Shown here: positions 36,141 through 44,545 of the stretch, piece after piece
Layout: every line of letters starts with the position of its first letter
Position numbering within the stretch: the first letter of the stretch is position 1
Source: Methylophaga sp. UBA3192
Lineage (GTDB): Bacteria; Pseudomonadota; Gammaproteobacteria; Nitrosococcales; Methylophagaceae
Assembly: GCA_002363955.1 (NCBI GenBank)
Contig: DEXE01000003.1
Span: 85,511-149,510, forward strand
Direction of reading: 5' to 3'
DNA: 64,000 bases
Program-made: the position numbers and the translations under genes
Notes under the pieces: generated by a model
Told to the model about the DNA's origin: nothing
Seen by the model: only the letters and a program-made list of their open reading frames with translations
Database searches by the model: none

Positions 36141-36162
36141 AGGGAGCTTGGCTCCCTTTTTT
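36141..36162 (+). terminator. Rho-independent terminator of the Fur-box operon
   Basis: AGGGAGC and GCTCCCT pair around TTG, followed by TTTTT, 80 nt after the third small gene. Confidence 0.92.
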
Positions 36163-36251
36163 GTCTGAAATGTATGGCAAGATAAAATCCTGCTGCTATT
36201 TTCAGCTATGCTTACACTTTACTTGTCAGTAATGGTTGAGGAATGCGGTGA

Positions 36252-36959
36252 ATGCTGAAAGGGATTAAAGTCGCGGGTGTCGTGATAATTTCTTCGCTGA
36301 TATTGATTTGGCTGGCTTGTGGAATACTGATAAATCATGCCAAGGATTTGAAGCTGGAACAAATCAAGCTTGCTGCCCCATGGTTGCTTGAACATTACAA
36401 AGTCACAGATGTACCAGTGAAAAATGGATGGCTGTTGGCCGATCAGCTGTTTATCGAAATTGAATCGCAGCTTTATGTGAATGCCGAACCTAAACTACGT
36501 CTTAACCGTCCATTATTAGGTGGGATTTTACTCGAGGACATTATTGCCCTGGCAACGGATGATAATCTTATCCTGTTTGATACCGGGGGCCAGTATATTG
36601 GTGCGTTGGGAGCCGCAGAACTTATTCCGGCGGAAATTCAGAATATAGGCCTACATCATGGACTCCCAGTACTGCAAACAAGAACTGGAATGTGGCAAGG
36701 GAATTCGATTTTGGATGATTGGCAATTGATCTCCCTCGATGGCGTTTCATGGAGTGAGTCGGTACCGATTCCAGATTCAACACTGGACGAACTGAGACAA
36801 CAGTTTGAAGCATACGGGATCACACTGGGAACGCTGTTAACAGATCTGCATAGCGGACGTTTTTTCGGTGAACAGGGCCGATGGCTGATTGATGCGTTAA
36901 TACTGTTGATTGTAGTTCTGGCCCTGCGCGGCATGTTTGGATTATCAGACAAGTCATAA
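36252..36959 (+). CDS. PepSY-domain-like membrane protein
   Basis: A 235-aa protein with one N-terminal membrane helix (about 8-30) and one C-terminal helix (about 211-229). The extracytoplasmic middle part and the LLTDLHSGRFFGEQGRWLIDAL block before the last helix match the C-terminal portion of PepSY-associated transmembrane proteins (pattern LHSGRFFG-x-x-G-x-W-L-x-D). It may be a reduced relative of the PiuB/FhuE-associated PepSY_TM proteins linked to siderophore or haem reduction. Its place right after the Fur-controlled operon agrees with an iron-related role, but it has no Fur box of its own that I can see. Confidence 0.72.
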   Translation: MLKGIKVAGVVIISSLILIWLACGILINHAKDLKLEQIKLAAPWLLEHYKVTDVPVKNGWLLADQLFIEIESQLYVNAEPKLRLNRPLLGGILLEDIIALATDDNLILFDTGGQYIGALGAAELIPAEIQNIGLHHGLPVLQTRTGMWQGNSILDDWQLISLDGVSWSESVPIPDSTLDELRQQFEAYGITLGTLLTDLHSGRFFGEQGRWLIDALILLIVVLALRGMFGLSDKS

Positions 36960-37005
36960 TGTAATGACTATGCCATTATAAAAATCACTTACGGGAGGTA
37001 GGTTT

Positions 37006-37962
37006 TTGAGACAGACAGGGTTTCCGTTTCTGCCCAAAGACTTCATTGAAACTGAAGATGGATTGATCTTTGCTGTTGTTAGCTATCACTCTCATGATCA
37101 GAAAGTGGGCTGCTTTTTACGCTACGTTCATGATCAAAATGGCTGGCATAAGGTCGATACAGAGCAGGCCAACCGATTACTTGAACGACATCATCCCGAG
37201 TTTCTGTTTTATTCAAACCAGTTTGATGCAGCATTTCATGCTGTACCGGTGGACAGAATTTTTCGGCATCATCGGCCCGAACAACGGCTGCAGCAGTTAT
37301 TGAATCAGCCGGCAGAAGATCTGCTGCAACACAAATTGCATAAATTAATAGCGATTTTCCGGCAATATTCAGTAGATATTGATGCAATAGGTCTTACCGG
37401 CTCAATGCTGATTAATCAGCAAAAAAGCACATCAGATATTGATTTAGTTATTTATGGACGTGATGCGTTCCATCAATGCAGGCAAGCAGTCAAAAATGCA
37501 ATTACCAATAATATTCTGCAGAAACTTGATAAAGCACAAATGCAGGAAAACTATCAACGTCGTGATAGTGAGCTGAATTTTGACAGTTTTAGCTGGCATG
37601 AATATCGAAAATACAATAAAGCGATGATCGATGGCAGTAAATTTGATATCGGCATGGTCTGTCTAACAGATGAACTGGATATTGAGCATCGGCATTTTCT
37701 TAAACAAGGCATTAAAACCATCCAGTGCCGGGTGACCGATGACAGTCGTGCGTTTGATTTTCCGGCACGATACCGAGTTGATAATGCGCTGACGCCTGAA
37801 ATCATTTCCTTTACTCACACCTACGTTGGGCAAGTGGTAAAAGGTGAATTTATTGAGGTGTGCGGTGCTCTGGAATGTGATGCCTCCGGAACCTGCCGAA
37901 TTGTGGTGGGTTCTACCCGTGAGGCTCGAGGCGAATACATAAAGGTGGTAAATCAGAAATGA
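37006..37962 (+). CDS. Predicted nucleotidyltransferase (polymerase beta superfamily)
   Basis: A 318-aa protein starting with TTG, supported by GGGAGG 7 nt upstream. Residues 128-150 (LTGSMLINQQ, then STSDIDLVIYG) carry the nucleotidyltransferase signature: Gly132-Ser133 and the metal-binding pair Asp144 and Asp146. KFDIGMV (about 216) may supply the third acidic residue. The C-terminal 60 residues resemble a small OB- or beta-barrel region (VGQVVKGEFIEVCGAL). It recalls a family annotated in archaea as predicted nucleotidyltransferases. Its stop overlaps the gnd start (ATGA), indicating coupling. Substrate unknown. Confidence 0.75.
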   Translation: MRQTGFPFLPKDFIETEDGLIFAVVSYHSHDQKVGCFLRYVHDQNGWHKVDTEQANRLLERHHPEFLFYSNQFDAAFHAVPVDRIFRHHRPEQRLQQLLNQPAEDLLQHKLHKLIAIFRQYSVDIDAIGLTGSMLINQQKSTSDIDLVIYGRDAFHQCRQAVKNAITNNILQKLDKAQMQENYQRRDSELNFDSFSWHEYRKYNKAMIDGSKFDIGMVCLTDELDIEHRHFLKQGIKTIQCRVTDDSRAFDFPARYRVDNALTPEIISFTHTYVGQVVKGEFIEVCGALECDASGTCRIVVGSTREARGEYIKVVNQK

Positions 37963-39431
37963 GTGAATTGATTCAAAATACAAATACAAAAGCAGATATT
38001 GGTGTGGTGGGGCTGGCTGTTATGGGTCAGAACCTGGTGCTGAATATGAATGATAAAGGCTTTAAGGTGGCGGTCTATAACCGAACCTCATCCAAAGTCG
38101 ATGAATTTTTGGAAGGTCCTGCCAAAGACACCAATATTATTGGTTGCCATGATTTGAAAAAATTTGTTGAGAGCCTGCAAATCCCGCGACGCGTGATGTT
38201 AATGGTGAAAGCGGGACCGGTGGTAGATGCCTTTATTGAGCAACTGGTCACCTATCTGGATAAAGGTGACATCATTATTGATGGCGGTAACTCGCTGTTT
38301 AATGACAGTGACAGACGCACCCATGAACTGCATAAAAAAGGCATCCTGTTTGTTGGTAGTGGTGTTTCCGGTGGTGAAGAGGGTGCCCGTTTCGGACCTT
38401 CCTTAATGCCCGGCGGTAATTTTGCAGCGTGGCCTGCGATTAAACCCATTTTCCAGTCCATTGCCGCGCAAGTTGATGGTGAGCCTTGTTGCGACTGGGT
38501 CGGCAATGATGGTGCCGGACATTACGTAAAAATGGTGCATAACGGCATTGAATACGGCGATATGCAATTGATTTGCGAAGCCTATCAGATGATGCGTGAA
38601 GGACTGGGTATGTCCGGTGACGAGATTCAGCAGGTGTTTGCTGAATGGAATGAAGGTGTTCTGGACTCATATCTTATAGAGATTACCCGCGATATTCTGG
38701 CGGTCAAAGAGCCGGATGGCAGTTTGCTGATTGATCATATTCTGGATACGGCAGGCCAAAAAGGTACCGGCAAATGGACCGGAATAAATGCGCTGGAGTT
38801 GGGTATACCGTTAACACTGATTGGAGAAGCAGTTTTTTCCCGCTGTTTGTCTGCCCTTAAAGATGAGCGAGTCACTGCCGCCAACATTTTGCCTGCTCAT
38901 GCGGGCCAATTTTCAGGTGATAAAGCTGACATGATCAATGCGATTCGTGATGCTTTGTATGCCTCAAAAATTATTTCCTATGCTCAAGGTTATATGTTGA
39001 TGCGCGAAGCGGCCAAAACCTATGGTTGGGAACTTAATTATGGTGGTATCGCTTTGATGTGGCGCGGCGGCTGTATTATTCGCAGTCGATTTCTGGGGAA
39101 CATTCGTGATGCTTTTGAGCGTAATCCAAAATTGGAAAATCTGTTGCTGGATGATTTCTTTATCGATGCTATTACCGAAGCTTTACCGGGTTGGCGGAAA
39201 GCAGTTGTTTGTGCCATTAGTCTCGGTGTGCCAACTCCAACCTTCAGCAGCGCGTTAGCCTTTTATGATGGTTATCGTAGTGAGCGATTGCCTGCCAACC
39301 TGCTACAGGCACAACGTGATTATTTTGGCGCGCATACCTATGAACGACTGGATAAACCTCGTGGCGAATATTTCCATACCAACTGGACGGGCAGGGGCGG
39401 AAATGTTTCTGCATCCACTTATGAAGCCTGA
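37959..39431 (+). CDS. gnd: 6-phosphogluconate dehydrogenase, decarboxylating
   Basis: A 490-aa enzyme oxidising 6-phosphogluconate to ribulose-5-phosphate plus CO2 with NADP or NAD. The nucleotide-binding GLAVMGQN is at 18-25. GGNSLFND, SGGEEGARFGPSLMPGG and the catalytic GHYVKMVHNGIEYGDMQ blocks follow in order. It belongs to the long form of the family. In methylotrophs this enzyme closes the dissimilatory ribulose monophosphate cycle; that link is inference here. It is coupled to the nucleotidyltransferase gene upstream by a 4-nt overlap. Confidence 0.96.
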   Translation: MSELIQNTNTKADIGVVGLAVMGQNLVLNMNDKGFKVAVYNRTSSKVDEFLEGPAKDTNIIGCHDLKKFVESLQIPRRVMLMVKAGPVVDAFIEQLVTYLDKGDIIIDGGNSLFNDSDRRTHELHKKGILFVGSGVSGGEEGARFGPSLMPGGNFAAWPAIKPIFQSIAAQVDGEPCCDWVGNDGAGHYVKMVHNGIEYGDMQLICEAYQMMREGLGMSGDEIQQVFAEWNEGVLDSYLIEITRDILAVKEPDGSLLIDHILDTAGQKGTGKWTGINALELGIPLTLIGEAVFSRCLSALKDERVTAANILPAHAGQFSGDKADMINAIRDALYASKIISYAQGYMLMREAAKTYGWELNYGGIALMWRGGCIIRSRFLGNIRDAFERNPKLENLLLDDFFIDAITEALPGWRKAVVCAISLGVPTPTFSSALAFYDGYRSERLPANLLQAQRDYFGAHTYERLDKPRGEYFHTNWTGRGGNVSASTYEA

Positions 39432-39458
39432 TTGCTACATAATGTAAGGCTTAATATT

Positions 39459-39482
39459 AAAGGGCGAGTAATCGCCCTTTTT
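39459..39482 (+). terminator. Rho-independent terminator of gnd
   Basis: AGGGCGA (39461-39467) and TCGCCCT (39472-39478) pair around GTAA and run into TTTTT. Confidence 0.92.
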
Positions 39483-39615
39483 GGTATATGAGGAGGGGGA
39501 GCTGATAAATACGCGTTATCAGGTAAGAATATGAAATTTAACAGATGAAGATGAACGTCAGCTGGGTAACTTTTATCATGAAAAGTAAGCGGAAAGAAGC
39601 AGCTTTGCACCTGAA

Positions 39616-40494
39616 TCAGCTATTTAGCGGTGTCTTCCTTGTCAATATCAACAGCTGATTCGGTTCGCCAACGATATAAATATTTCCCTCTGTATCTGAT
39701 GTGACACCTTCAGGTTGCTGCATTAATGGCCAGAGATTAAATGGGCCCAGACCCAGTCTGACACGTGACCGTTCCTGACCCATGAAATCAATGACATGCA
39801 GACTATGCGATTCATCACTGAGCACGAGTAATTTCTGCTCGGTACTCTCATTGAGTAGCGTTAATCCCGAAAAATCACCCACATCAAGCCGGAGCTTTTT
39901 TATCGCATCAAATTGACTATCATTGCTATCATCAGTCAATGAAAAATGCAGGATCCGTGCGGGCTTTTCACGTACGATAAATAAGCCATGTTGTTGTGAA
40001 ATCGCGATGCCTTCAATACCTTTGTTCTCCTTTTCAGGAGAGGATATCGCGATCGTTTTTACATCCTGGTAGTTTATCTGTGTTGTTGAATCAAGGATTT
40101 CAATAAAGCTGACAGTTTGCTGTCGTTCTTCACTGATAATAAACATATTGTCTTTTACATAATCAATACTTTCAGTATCCGAGAAGCCAATTAAATCAAT
40201 TGTTTGCAGTAATTGTCCGGTTTTACTCATCACAACGATTTGTTCAGGATTGTTTACGACACCATACAAATGTCCTGACTCAGGATGATAGGTCAATCCT
40301 GATAAATTATCGACAATTCCATCAATAGTAAGTACGTTACTGAACTGATAATCCTGTTGCAGATTCCACCGGCTATCCTGAACGGCTTTGGCGGAGCTAA
40401 CTGTGCTGAACCAAAGGCAACCACTCAGTAGCGTAGTAATAAGCAGAACAGCAATCCATAATCTCGATTTTGTTTGGTTCGAGAATAACGACAT
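39616..40494 (-). CDS. SdiA-regulated family beta-propeller protein, probable lipoprotein
   Basis: A 292-aa extracytoplasmic protein with an N-terminal hydrophobic segment ending in a possible lipobox LSGC (Cys26). The body has repeated beta-propeller blades; NLSGLTYHPESGHLYGVVNN and the later GIEGIAIS and DFSGLTLL blocks match the SdiA-regulated (YjiK) family. Function is unknown; a calcium- or ligand-binding propeller at the cell surface is likely. It is monocistronic by spacing (no close gene on the same strand). Confidence 0.85.
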   Translation of the reverse strand: MSLFSNQTKSRLWIAVLLITTLLSGCLWFSTVSSAKAVQDSRWNLQQDYQFSNVLTIDGIVDNLSGLTYHPESGHLYGVVNNPEQIVVMSKTGQLLQTIDLIGFSDTESIDYVKDNMFIISEERQQTVSFIEILDSTTQINYQDVKTIAISSPEKENKGIEGIAISQQHGLFIVREKPARILHFSLTDDSNDSQFDAIKKLRLDVGDFSGLTLLNESTEQKLLVLSDESHSLHVIDFMGQERSRVRLGLGPFNLWPLMQQPEGVTSDTEGNIYIVGEPNQLLILTRKTPLNS

Positions 40495-40656
40495 GTGTGA
40501 ATCCTTCAGCCTGAATAATTTATCAATATCACGAATGGATATGACATTAAGACTGTAGGATAGAGATACAGGCTTAATTCAAGCTGAAAATTTTTTAATA
40601 CACTGCGCCGTAGTTTGAGTCAGATGATTTATTTCTGTCGAATGCGACGGTGGCGT

Positions 40657-41085
40657 CTAATCATCTACATCATCCATATCTGCCTGACCCGATAGTCGAC
40701 GACGGATATGTGACCAGGACATGCCGACCGCCAGAACAGCCGCAATCAGGAATAAGGCAATATAGGTAAACGCCGCGTGATGGCGCAGTTCGAGAATACC
40801 CAGATCAAACAGCCACCAGACGATAATGGCAAAAAAGGCAAAGGCGAGAATCAGGCCAAAACCGCCCAGGGAACGAAAGGTTGCCCGCAGGTAAACGGTC
40901 CAGCCAATCAGGATAATCACGGTAGCCATGGCAAAAGGAGGAGTGATACCCGTGCCATTACCTAAAATGGCGTCATTAGCCCAATGATAATAACTGTAAC
41001 CGCTCGGGTTGTAGCTGATATAGACCAACAAAACAGCAAACAACAAACGTAATAAAAAGCCTTTGCTATTAAAACGTTGTGCCAT
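40657..41085 (-). CDS. Four-helix membrane protein (DUF6524-like)
   Basis: A 142-aa inner membrane protein with four membrane segments (about 9-27, 45-64, 72-93, 103-124) and an acidic C-terminal tail (MDDVDD). The N-terminus FLLRLLFAVLLVYISYNPSGYSYYHW has a conserved-looking aromatic cluster and I recall it as DUF6524, without certainty. It lies 30 nt after the acylphosphatase gene on the same strand. Function unknown. Confidence 0.7.
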   Translation of the reverse strand: MAQRFNSKGFLLRLLFAVLLVYISYNPSGYSYYHWANDAILGNGTGITPPFAMATVIILIGWTVYLRATFRSLGGFGLILAFAFFAIIVWWLFDLGILELRHHAAFTYIALFLIAAVLAVGMSWSHIRRRLSGQADMDDVDD

Positions 41086-41115
41086 GTCGGATTCCTTTTG
41101 GGTTATTTGGGCTAA

Positions 41116-41391
41116 CTAACGGATCTTAAAATTATCAAATTCACCTGTAGCAGATTGTTCTGTAACGGAAATATCCGTTACTTCCGCAAAACGAGGACCT
41201 TGCCAGGCCCAGACCCGTAATTGCTTGAGTTGTTCAATCTGGCCTTCAGCCACGATCTCAACCTGACCATTGCTGAGGTTTCGTACCCAGCCCCCCAAGC
41301 CGAGTTTCTCAGCAACAATCTGTGCCGACATACGATAGCCAACACCTTGCACACGGCCTCCAATCAACAGATGATAACGCGTTATTCCCAT
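41116..41391 (-). CDS. acyP: Acylphosphatase
   Basis: A 91-aa small alpha/beta enzyme hydrolysing acyl phosphates. The signature GGRVQGVGYR (catalytic Arg20) and GWVRNLSNG (catalytic Asn38) are intact. Its start overlaps the guaA stop by 10 nt, so it is translated from the guaB-guaA transcript. Confidence 0.95.
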   Translation of the reverse strand: MGITRYHLLIGGRVQGVGYRMSAQIVAEKLGLGGWVRNLSNGQVEIVAEGQIEQLKQLRVWAWQGPRFAEVTDISVTEQSATGEFDNFKIR

Positions 41392-42959
41392 TCAATCGTA
41401 GCGGGTGGTTTCCCGGATATATCGTAGACGACTCGTGAGATACCGCTGACTTCATTGATGATACGACGTGATACCAGATCCAGGAACTCATAAGGTAAAT
41501 GTGCCCAGCGCGCGGTCATAAAATCGATGGTTTCAACCGCACGAAGTGCGACTACATAGTCATAACGGCGGCCATCGCCCATTACACCAACTGATTTGAC
41601 TGGCAAAAACACTGCAAACGCCTGACTGGTTTTGTCGTATAAATCGTGAGCCCGTAATTCTTCGATGAAAATGTTATCGGCTTTACGCAGCAGATCGGCA
41701 TATTCTTTTTTGACTTCACCGAGGATGCGTACGCCCAGACCCGGGCCAGGGAAAGGGTGGCGATAGACCATATCGCTTGGCAAACCAAGTTCGACGCCCA
41801 ATTTACGTACTTCATCCTTAAACAATTCGCGTAATGGCTCAATTAATTTGAGTTTCATGTGCTCCGGTAAACCACCAACATTATGATGGGTTTTAATCAC
41901 ATGCGCTTTACCGGTTTTAGAGGCAGCCGATTCAATGACATCAGGGTAAATAGTGCCTTGTGCCAGCCACTGTACGTTGGTGAGTTTGGACGCTTCTTCG
42001 TCAAATACTTCAACAAACTCACGGCCGATAATTTTGCGTTTGGCTTCCGGATCATTTTCACCTGCCAGTGCTGACAGGAAACGATCTTCAGCATCCACAC
42101 GAATCACGCGAATGCCCATATGTTTGGCAAACATCGCCATCACCTGATCGCCTTCGTTTTCACGCAGCAAGCCATTATTCACAAACACACAGATCAGCTG
42201 ATCGCCAATGGCCCGGTGCAGCAAAGCGGCCACGACGGAGGAATCGACACCACCAGATAAACCCAGCAATACCTCATCTTTGCCAACTTGTTGGCGGATG
42301 GTTTCGATACTGTCTTCAATAATATTGGCGGAGGTCCATAAGGTTTCACAACCACAGATTTCGGTAACAAAACGCGAAATCATCCGTTGACCCTGAGTGG
42401 TATGGGTCACTTCTGGGTGGAACTGCACACCGTAGAACTGTCGTTCTTCATCCGCCATACCGGCAATAGGCGCACTGTCGGTACTGGCTATAACTTTAAA
42501 TCCATCGGGCATTTGGCTAACCCGGTCACCATGACTCATCCACACATCCAGCATGCCAAAACCTTCAGGTGTCGCATGATCTTCGATATCTTTCAAAAAT
42601 GCAGAATGCCCGCGAGCGCGGATTTGTGCGTAACCAAATTCACGATGTGATGACGACTCAACCTGACCACCTAACTGTGTAGCCATGGTTTGCATACCGT
42701 AGCAAATGCCCAAAACCGGTACATTCATTTCAAATACACAGAGCGGTGCGGCAGGTGCCGCTTCGCCAATAGTTGAATCCGGGCCACCCGATAGAATGAT
42801 GCCTTTCGGAGCAAATTCACGAATTTCGGCTTCGCTGATATCCGGGTTACGTAACTCGCAATAGACACCGACCTCGCGAATACGACGGGCAATCAGCTGG
42901 GTGTATTGTGAACCAAAATCAAGGATCAGAATGCGATGGTCGTGAATATGGCTGCTCAT
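41382..42959 (-). CDS. guaA: GMP synthase (glutamine-hydrolysing)
   Basis: A 525-aa enzyme converting XMP to GMP. The class I glutamine amidotransferase domain has nucleophile Cys86 in GICYGMQ and His181/Glu183 in FHPEVTH. The ATP-pyrophosphatase P-loop is SGGVDS at 235-240, and the C-terminal dimerisation domain ends in TIEWE. It follows guaB in the standard guaBA operon and precedes acyP. Confidence 0.98.
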   Translation of the reverse strand: MSSHIHDHRILILDFGSQYTQLIARRIREVGVYCELRNPDISEAEIREFAPKGIILSGGPDSTIGEAAPAAPLCVFEMNVPVLGICYGMQTMATQLGGQVESSSHREFGYAQIRARGHSAFLKDIEDHATPEGFGMLDVWMSHGDRVSQMPDGFKVIASTDSAPIAGMADEERQFYGVQFHPEVTHTTQGQRMISRFVTEICGCETLWTSANIIEDSIETIRQQVGKDEVLLGLSGGVDSSVVAALLHRAIGDQLICVFVNNGLLRENEGDQVMAMFAKHMGIRVIRVDAEDRFLSALAGENDPEAKRKIIGREFVEVFDEEASKLTNVQWLAQGTIYPDVIESAASKTGKAHVIKTHHNVGGLPEHMKLKLIEPLRELFKDEVRKLGVELGLPSDMVYRHPFPGPGLGVRILGEVKKEYADLLRKADNIFIEELRAHDLYDKTSQAFAVFLPVKSVGVMGDGRRYDYVVALRAVETIDFMTARWAHLPYEFLDLVSRRIINEVSGISRVVYDISGKPPATIEWE

Positions 42960-42985
42960 GAATCTCTCTTACAGTCAGATAAAAG

Positions 42986-43013
42986 ATACCGGTCTCTGTT
43001 CAGAAACCGGTAT
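42986..43013 (-). terminator. Intercistronic hairpin between guaB and guaA
   Basis: ATACCGGT and ACCGGTAT pair with inner CAGA/TCTG pairing, followed on the minus strand by CTTTTATC. It lies 9 nt after the guaB stop and 27 nt before the guaA start, so it may act as a partial terminator or mRNA stabiliser that lowers guaA relative to guaB. Confidence 0.5.
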
Positions 43014-43019
43014 GCAACA

Positions 43020-44483
43020 TTAATTAACGCGATAATTTGGTGCTTCTTTGGTGATGGTCACGTCATGAACATGGCTTTCATTCATGCCAGCAGAAGTTAC
43101 ACGGACAAATTCCGGTTTGGTGCGCATTTCTTCAATAGTGCGGCTGCCGGTATAACCCATGGAAGCACGAACACCGCCCATCAGCTGATGAATAACAGGA
43201 CTCAGACTACCTTTGAATGGCACGCGGCCTTCAATGCCTTCCGGAACCAGTTTGTCAGCCTCACTGGATTCCTGGAAGTAACGATCGCTGGAACCCTGTT
43301 TCTGTGACATTGCTCCCATTGAGCCCATGCCACGATACGATTTATAGGCACGACCCTGGAATAATTCCACTTCACCGGGAGCTTCTTCAGTACCGGCAAA
43401 CATACCACCAACCATAATGGCATGTGCCCCGGCAACAATCGCTTTGGCAATATCACCGGAGTAGCGTACACCACCATCAGCAATCAACGGCACACCCGTT
43501 CCGGCCAGTGCGGCAGCCACATTACTGATGGCAGTGATTTGTGGTACACCGACACCGGCAACAATACGCGTGGTACAGATAGAGCCGGGACCAATACCGA
43601 CTTTGACCGCATCAGCGCCGGCTTCAACTAAAGCTTTTGCCGCAGCAGCTGTGGCGATATTACCGCCGATGACCTGCACTTGAGGATAATGTTGTTTGAC
43701 CCAGCGCACCTGATCCAATACGCCCTGTGAATGACCGTGTGCTGTATCGACAACAATGACATCCACACCGGCTGCAACTAATGCATCAACACGCGCTTCG
43801 CTCTCTGCGCCAATGCCGACTGCCGCGCCAACACGCAAACGTTCCTGTGCATCTTTGGAGGCCAGTGGATTGTCTGTTTGTTTTTGAATATCTTTAACGG
43901 TGATCATGCCCTGCAGATGAAATTTATCATCCACAACCAGTACTTTTTCAATACGGTTAGTGTGCAATAAGTGGAGAACTTCTTCACGACTGGCATCTTC
44001 ACCGACGGTCACCAGTTTATCTTTGCCAGTCATGATTGATGACACCGGATTTTCAAAATGTTTTTCAAAGCGTAAATCACGGCTGGTTACAATTCCGACC
44101 AAATCATTACCATCTACAACTGGAACACCGGAGATATTGTGGGAACGGGTCAACTCAACAACATCGCCGATTGATGTGTTGGGGCTGACGGTAATCGGAT
44201 CACGAACCACACCACTTTCAAATTTTTTCACTTTACGGACTTCGTCAGACTGCTGTTCGATGGTCATATTTTTGTGCAGAATACCCAGACCACCTTCCTG
44301 TGCCATTGCTATTGCCAGACGGCTTTCTGTGACGGTATCCATCGCAGCGGATAACAATGGAATATTGATGGTGATATCTCGTGTCAGTTGAGTTGACAGA
44401 CTGACATCACGCGGCAGAACATTTGAATAGGCAGGGACTAATAAAACGTCATCAAATGTCAGGGCTTCTTGCGCAATTCTCAT
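43020..44483 (-). CDS. guaB: Inosine-5'-monophosphate dehydrogenase
   Basis: A 487-aa enzyme oxidising IMP to XMP, the committed step of GMP synthesis. Two CBS domains (about 93-205) interrupt the TIM barrel. The catalytic loop GPGSICTTR has Cys303, and the flap region YKSYRGMGSMGAM is intact. First gene of guaB-guaA-acyP, divergent from xseA. Confidence 0.98.
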   Translation of the reverse strand: MRIAQEALTFDDVLLVPAYSNVLPRDVSLSTQLTRDITINIPLLSAAMDTVTESRLAIAMAQEGGLGILHKNMTIEQQSDEVRKVKKFESGVVRDPITVSPNTSIGDVVELTRSHNISGVPVVDGNDLVGIVTSRDLRFEKHFENPVSSIMTGKDKLVTVGEDASREEVLHLLHTNRIEKVLVVDDKFHLQGMITVKDIQKQTDNPLASKDAQERLRVGAAVGIGAESEARVDALVAAGVDVIVVDTAHGHSQGVLDQVRWVKQHYPQVQVIGGNIATAAAAKALVEAGADAVKVGIGPGSICTTRIVAGVGVPQITAISNVAAALAGTGVPLIADGGVRYSGDIAKAIVAGAHAIMVGGMFAGTEEAPGEVELFQGRAYKSYRGMGSMGAMSQKQGSSDRYFQESSEADKLVPEGIEGRVPFKGSLSPVIHQLMGGVRASMGYTGSRTIEEMRTKPEFVRVTSAGMNESHVHDVTITKEAPNYRVN

Positions 44484-44521
44484 GAGGCGGGTTCCCGAAT
44501 TTACTGTAATATGATCGACAA

Positions 44522-44530
44522 ATTATATCA
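44522..44530 (-). promoter_or_regulatory. guaB: Extended -10 promoter for guaB
   Basis: On the minus strand the sequence reads TGATATAAT, a perfect TGnTATAAT extended -10, 39 nt upstream of the guaB ATG. No good -35 is visible, as is usual for extended -10 promoters. It lies in the 62-nt spacer shared with xseA. Confidence 0.5.
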
Positions 44531-44545
44531 GGAACTTAGTGGTTT

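Noticed and set aside
43960..44391. 143-codon plus-strand frame
   Set aside because: Antisense to the CBS domain region of guaB.
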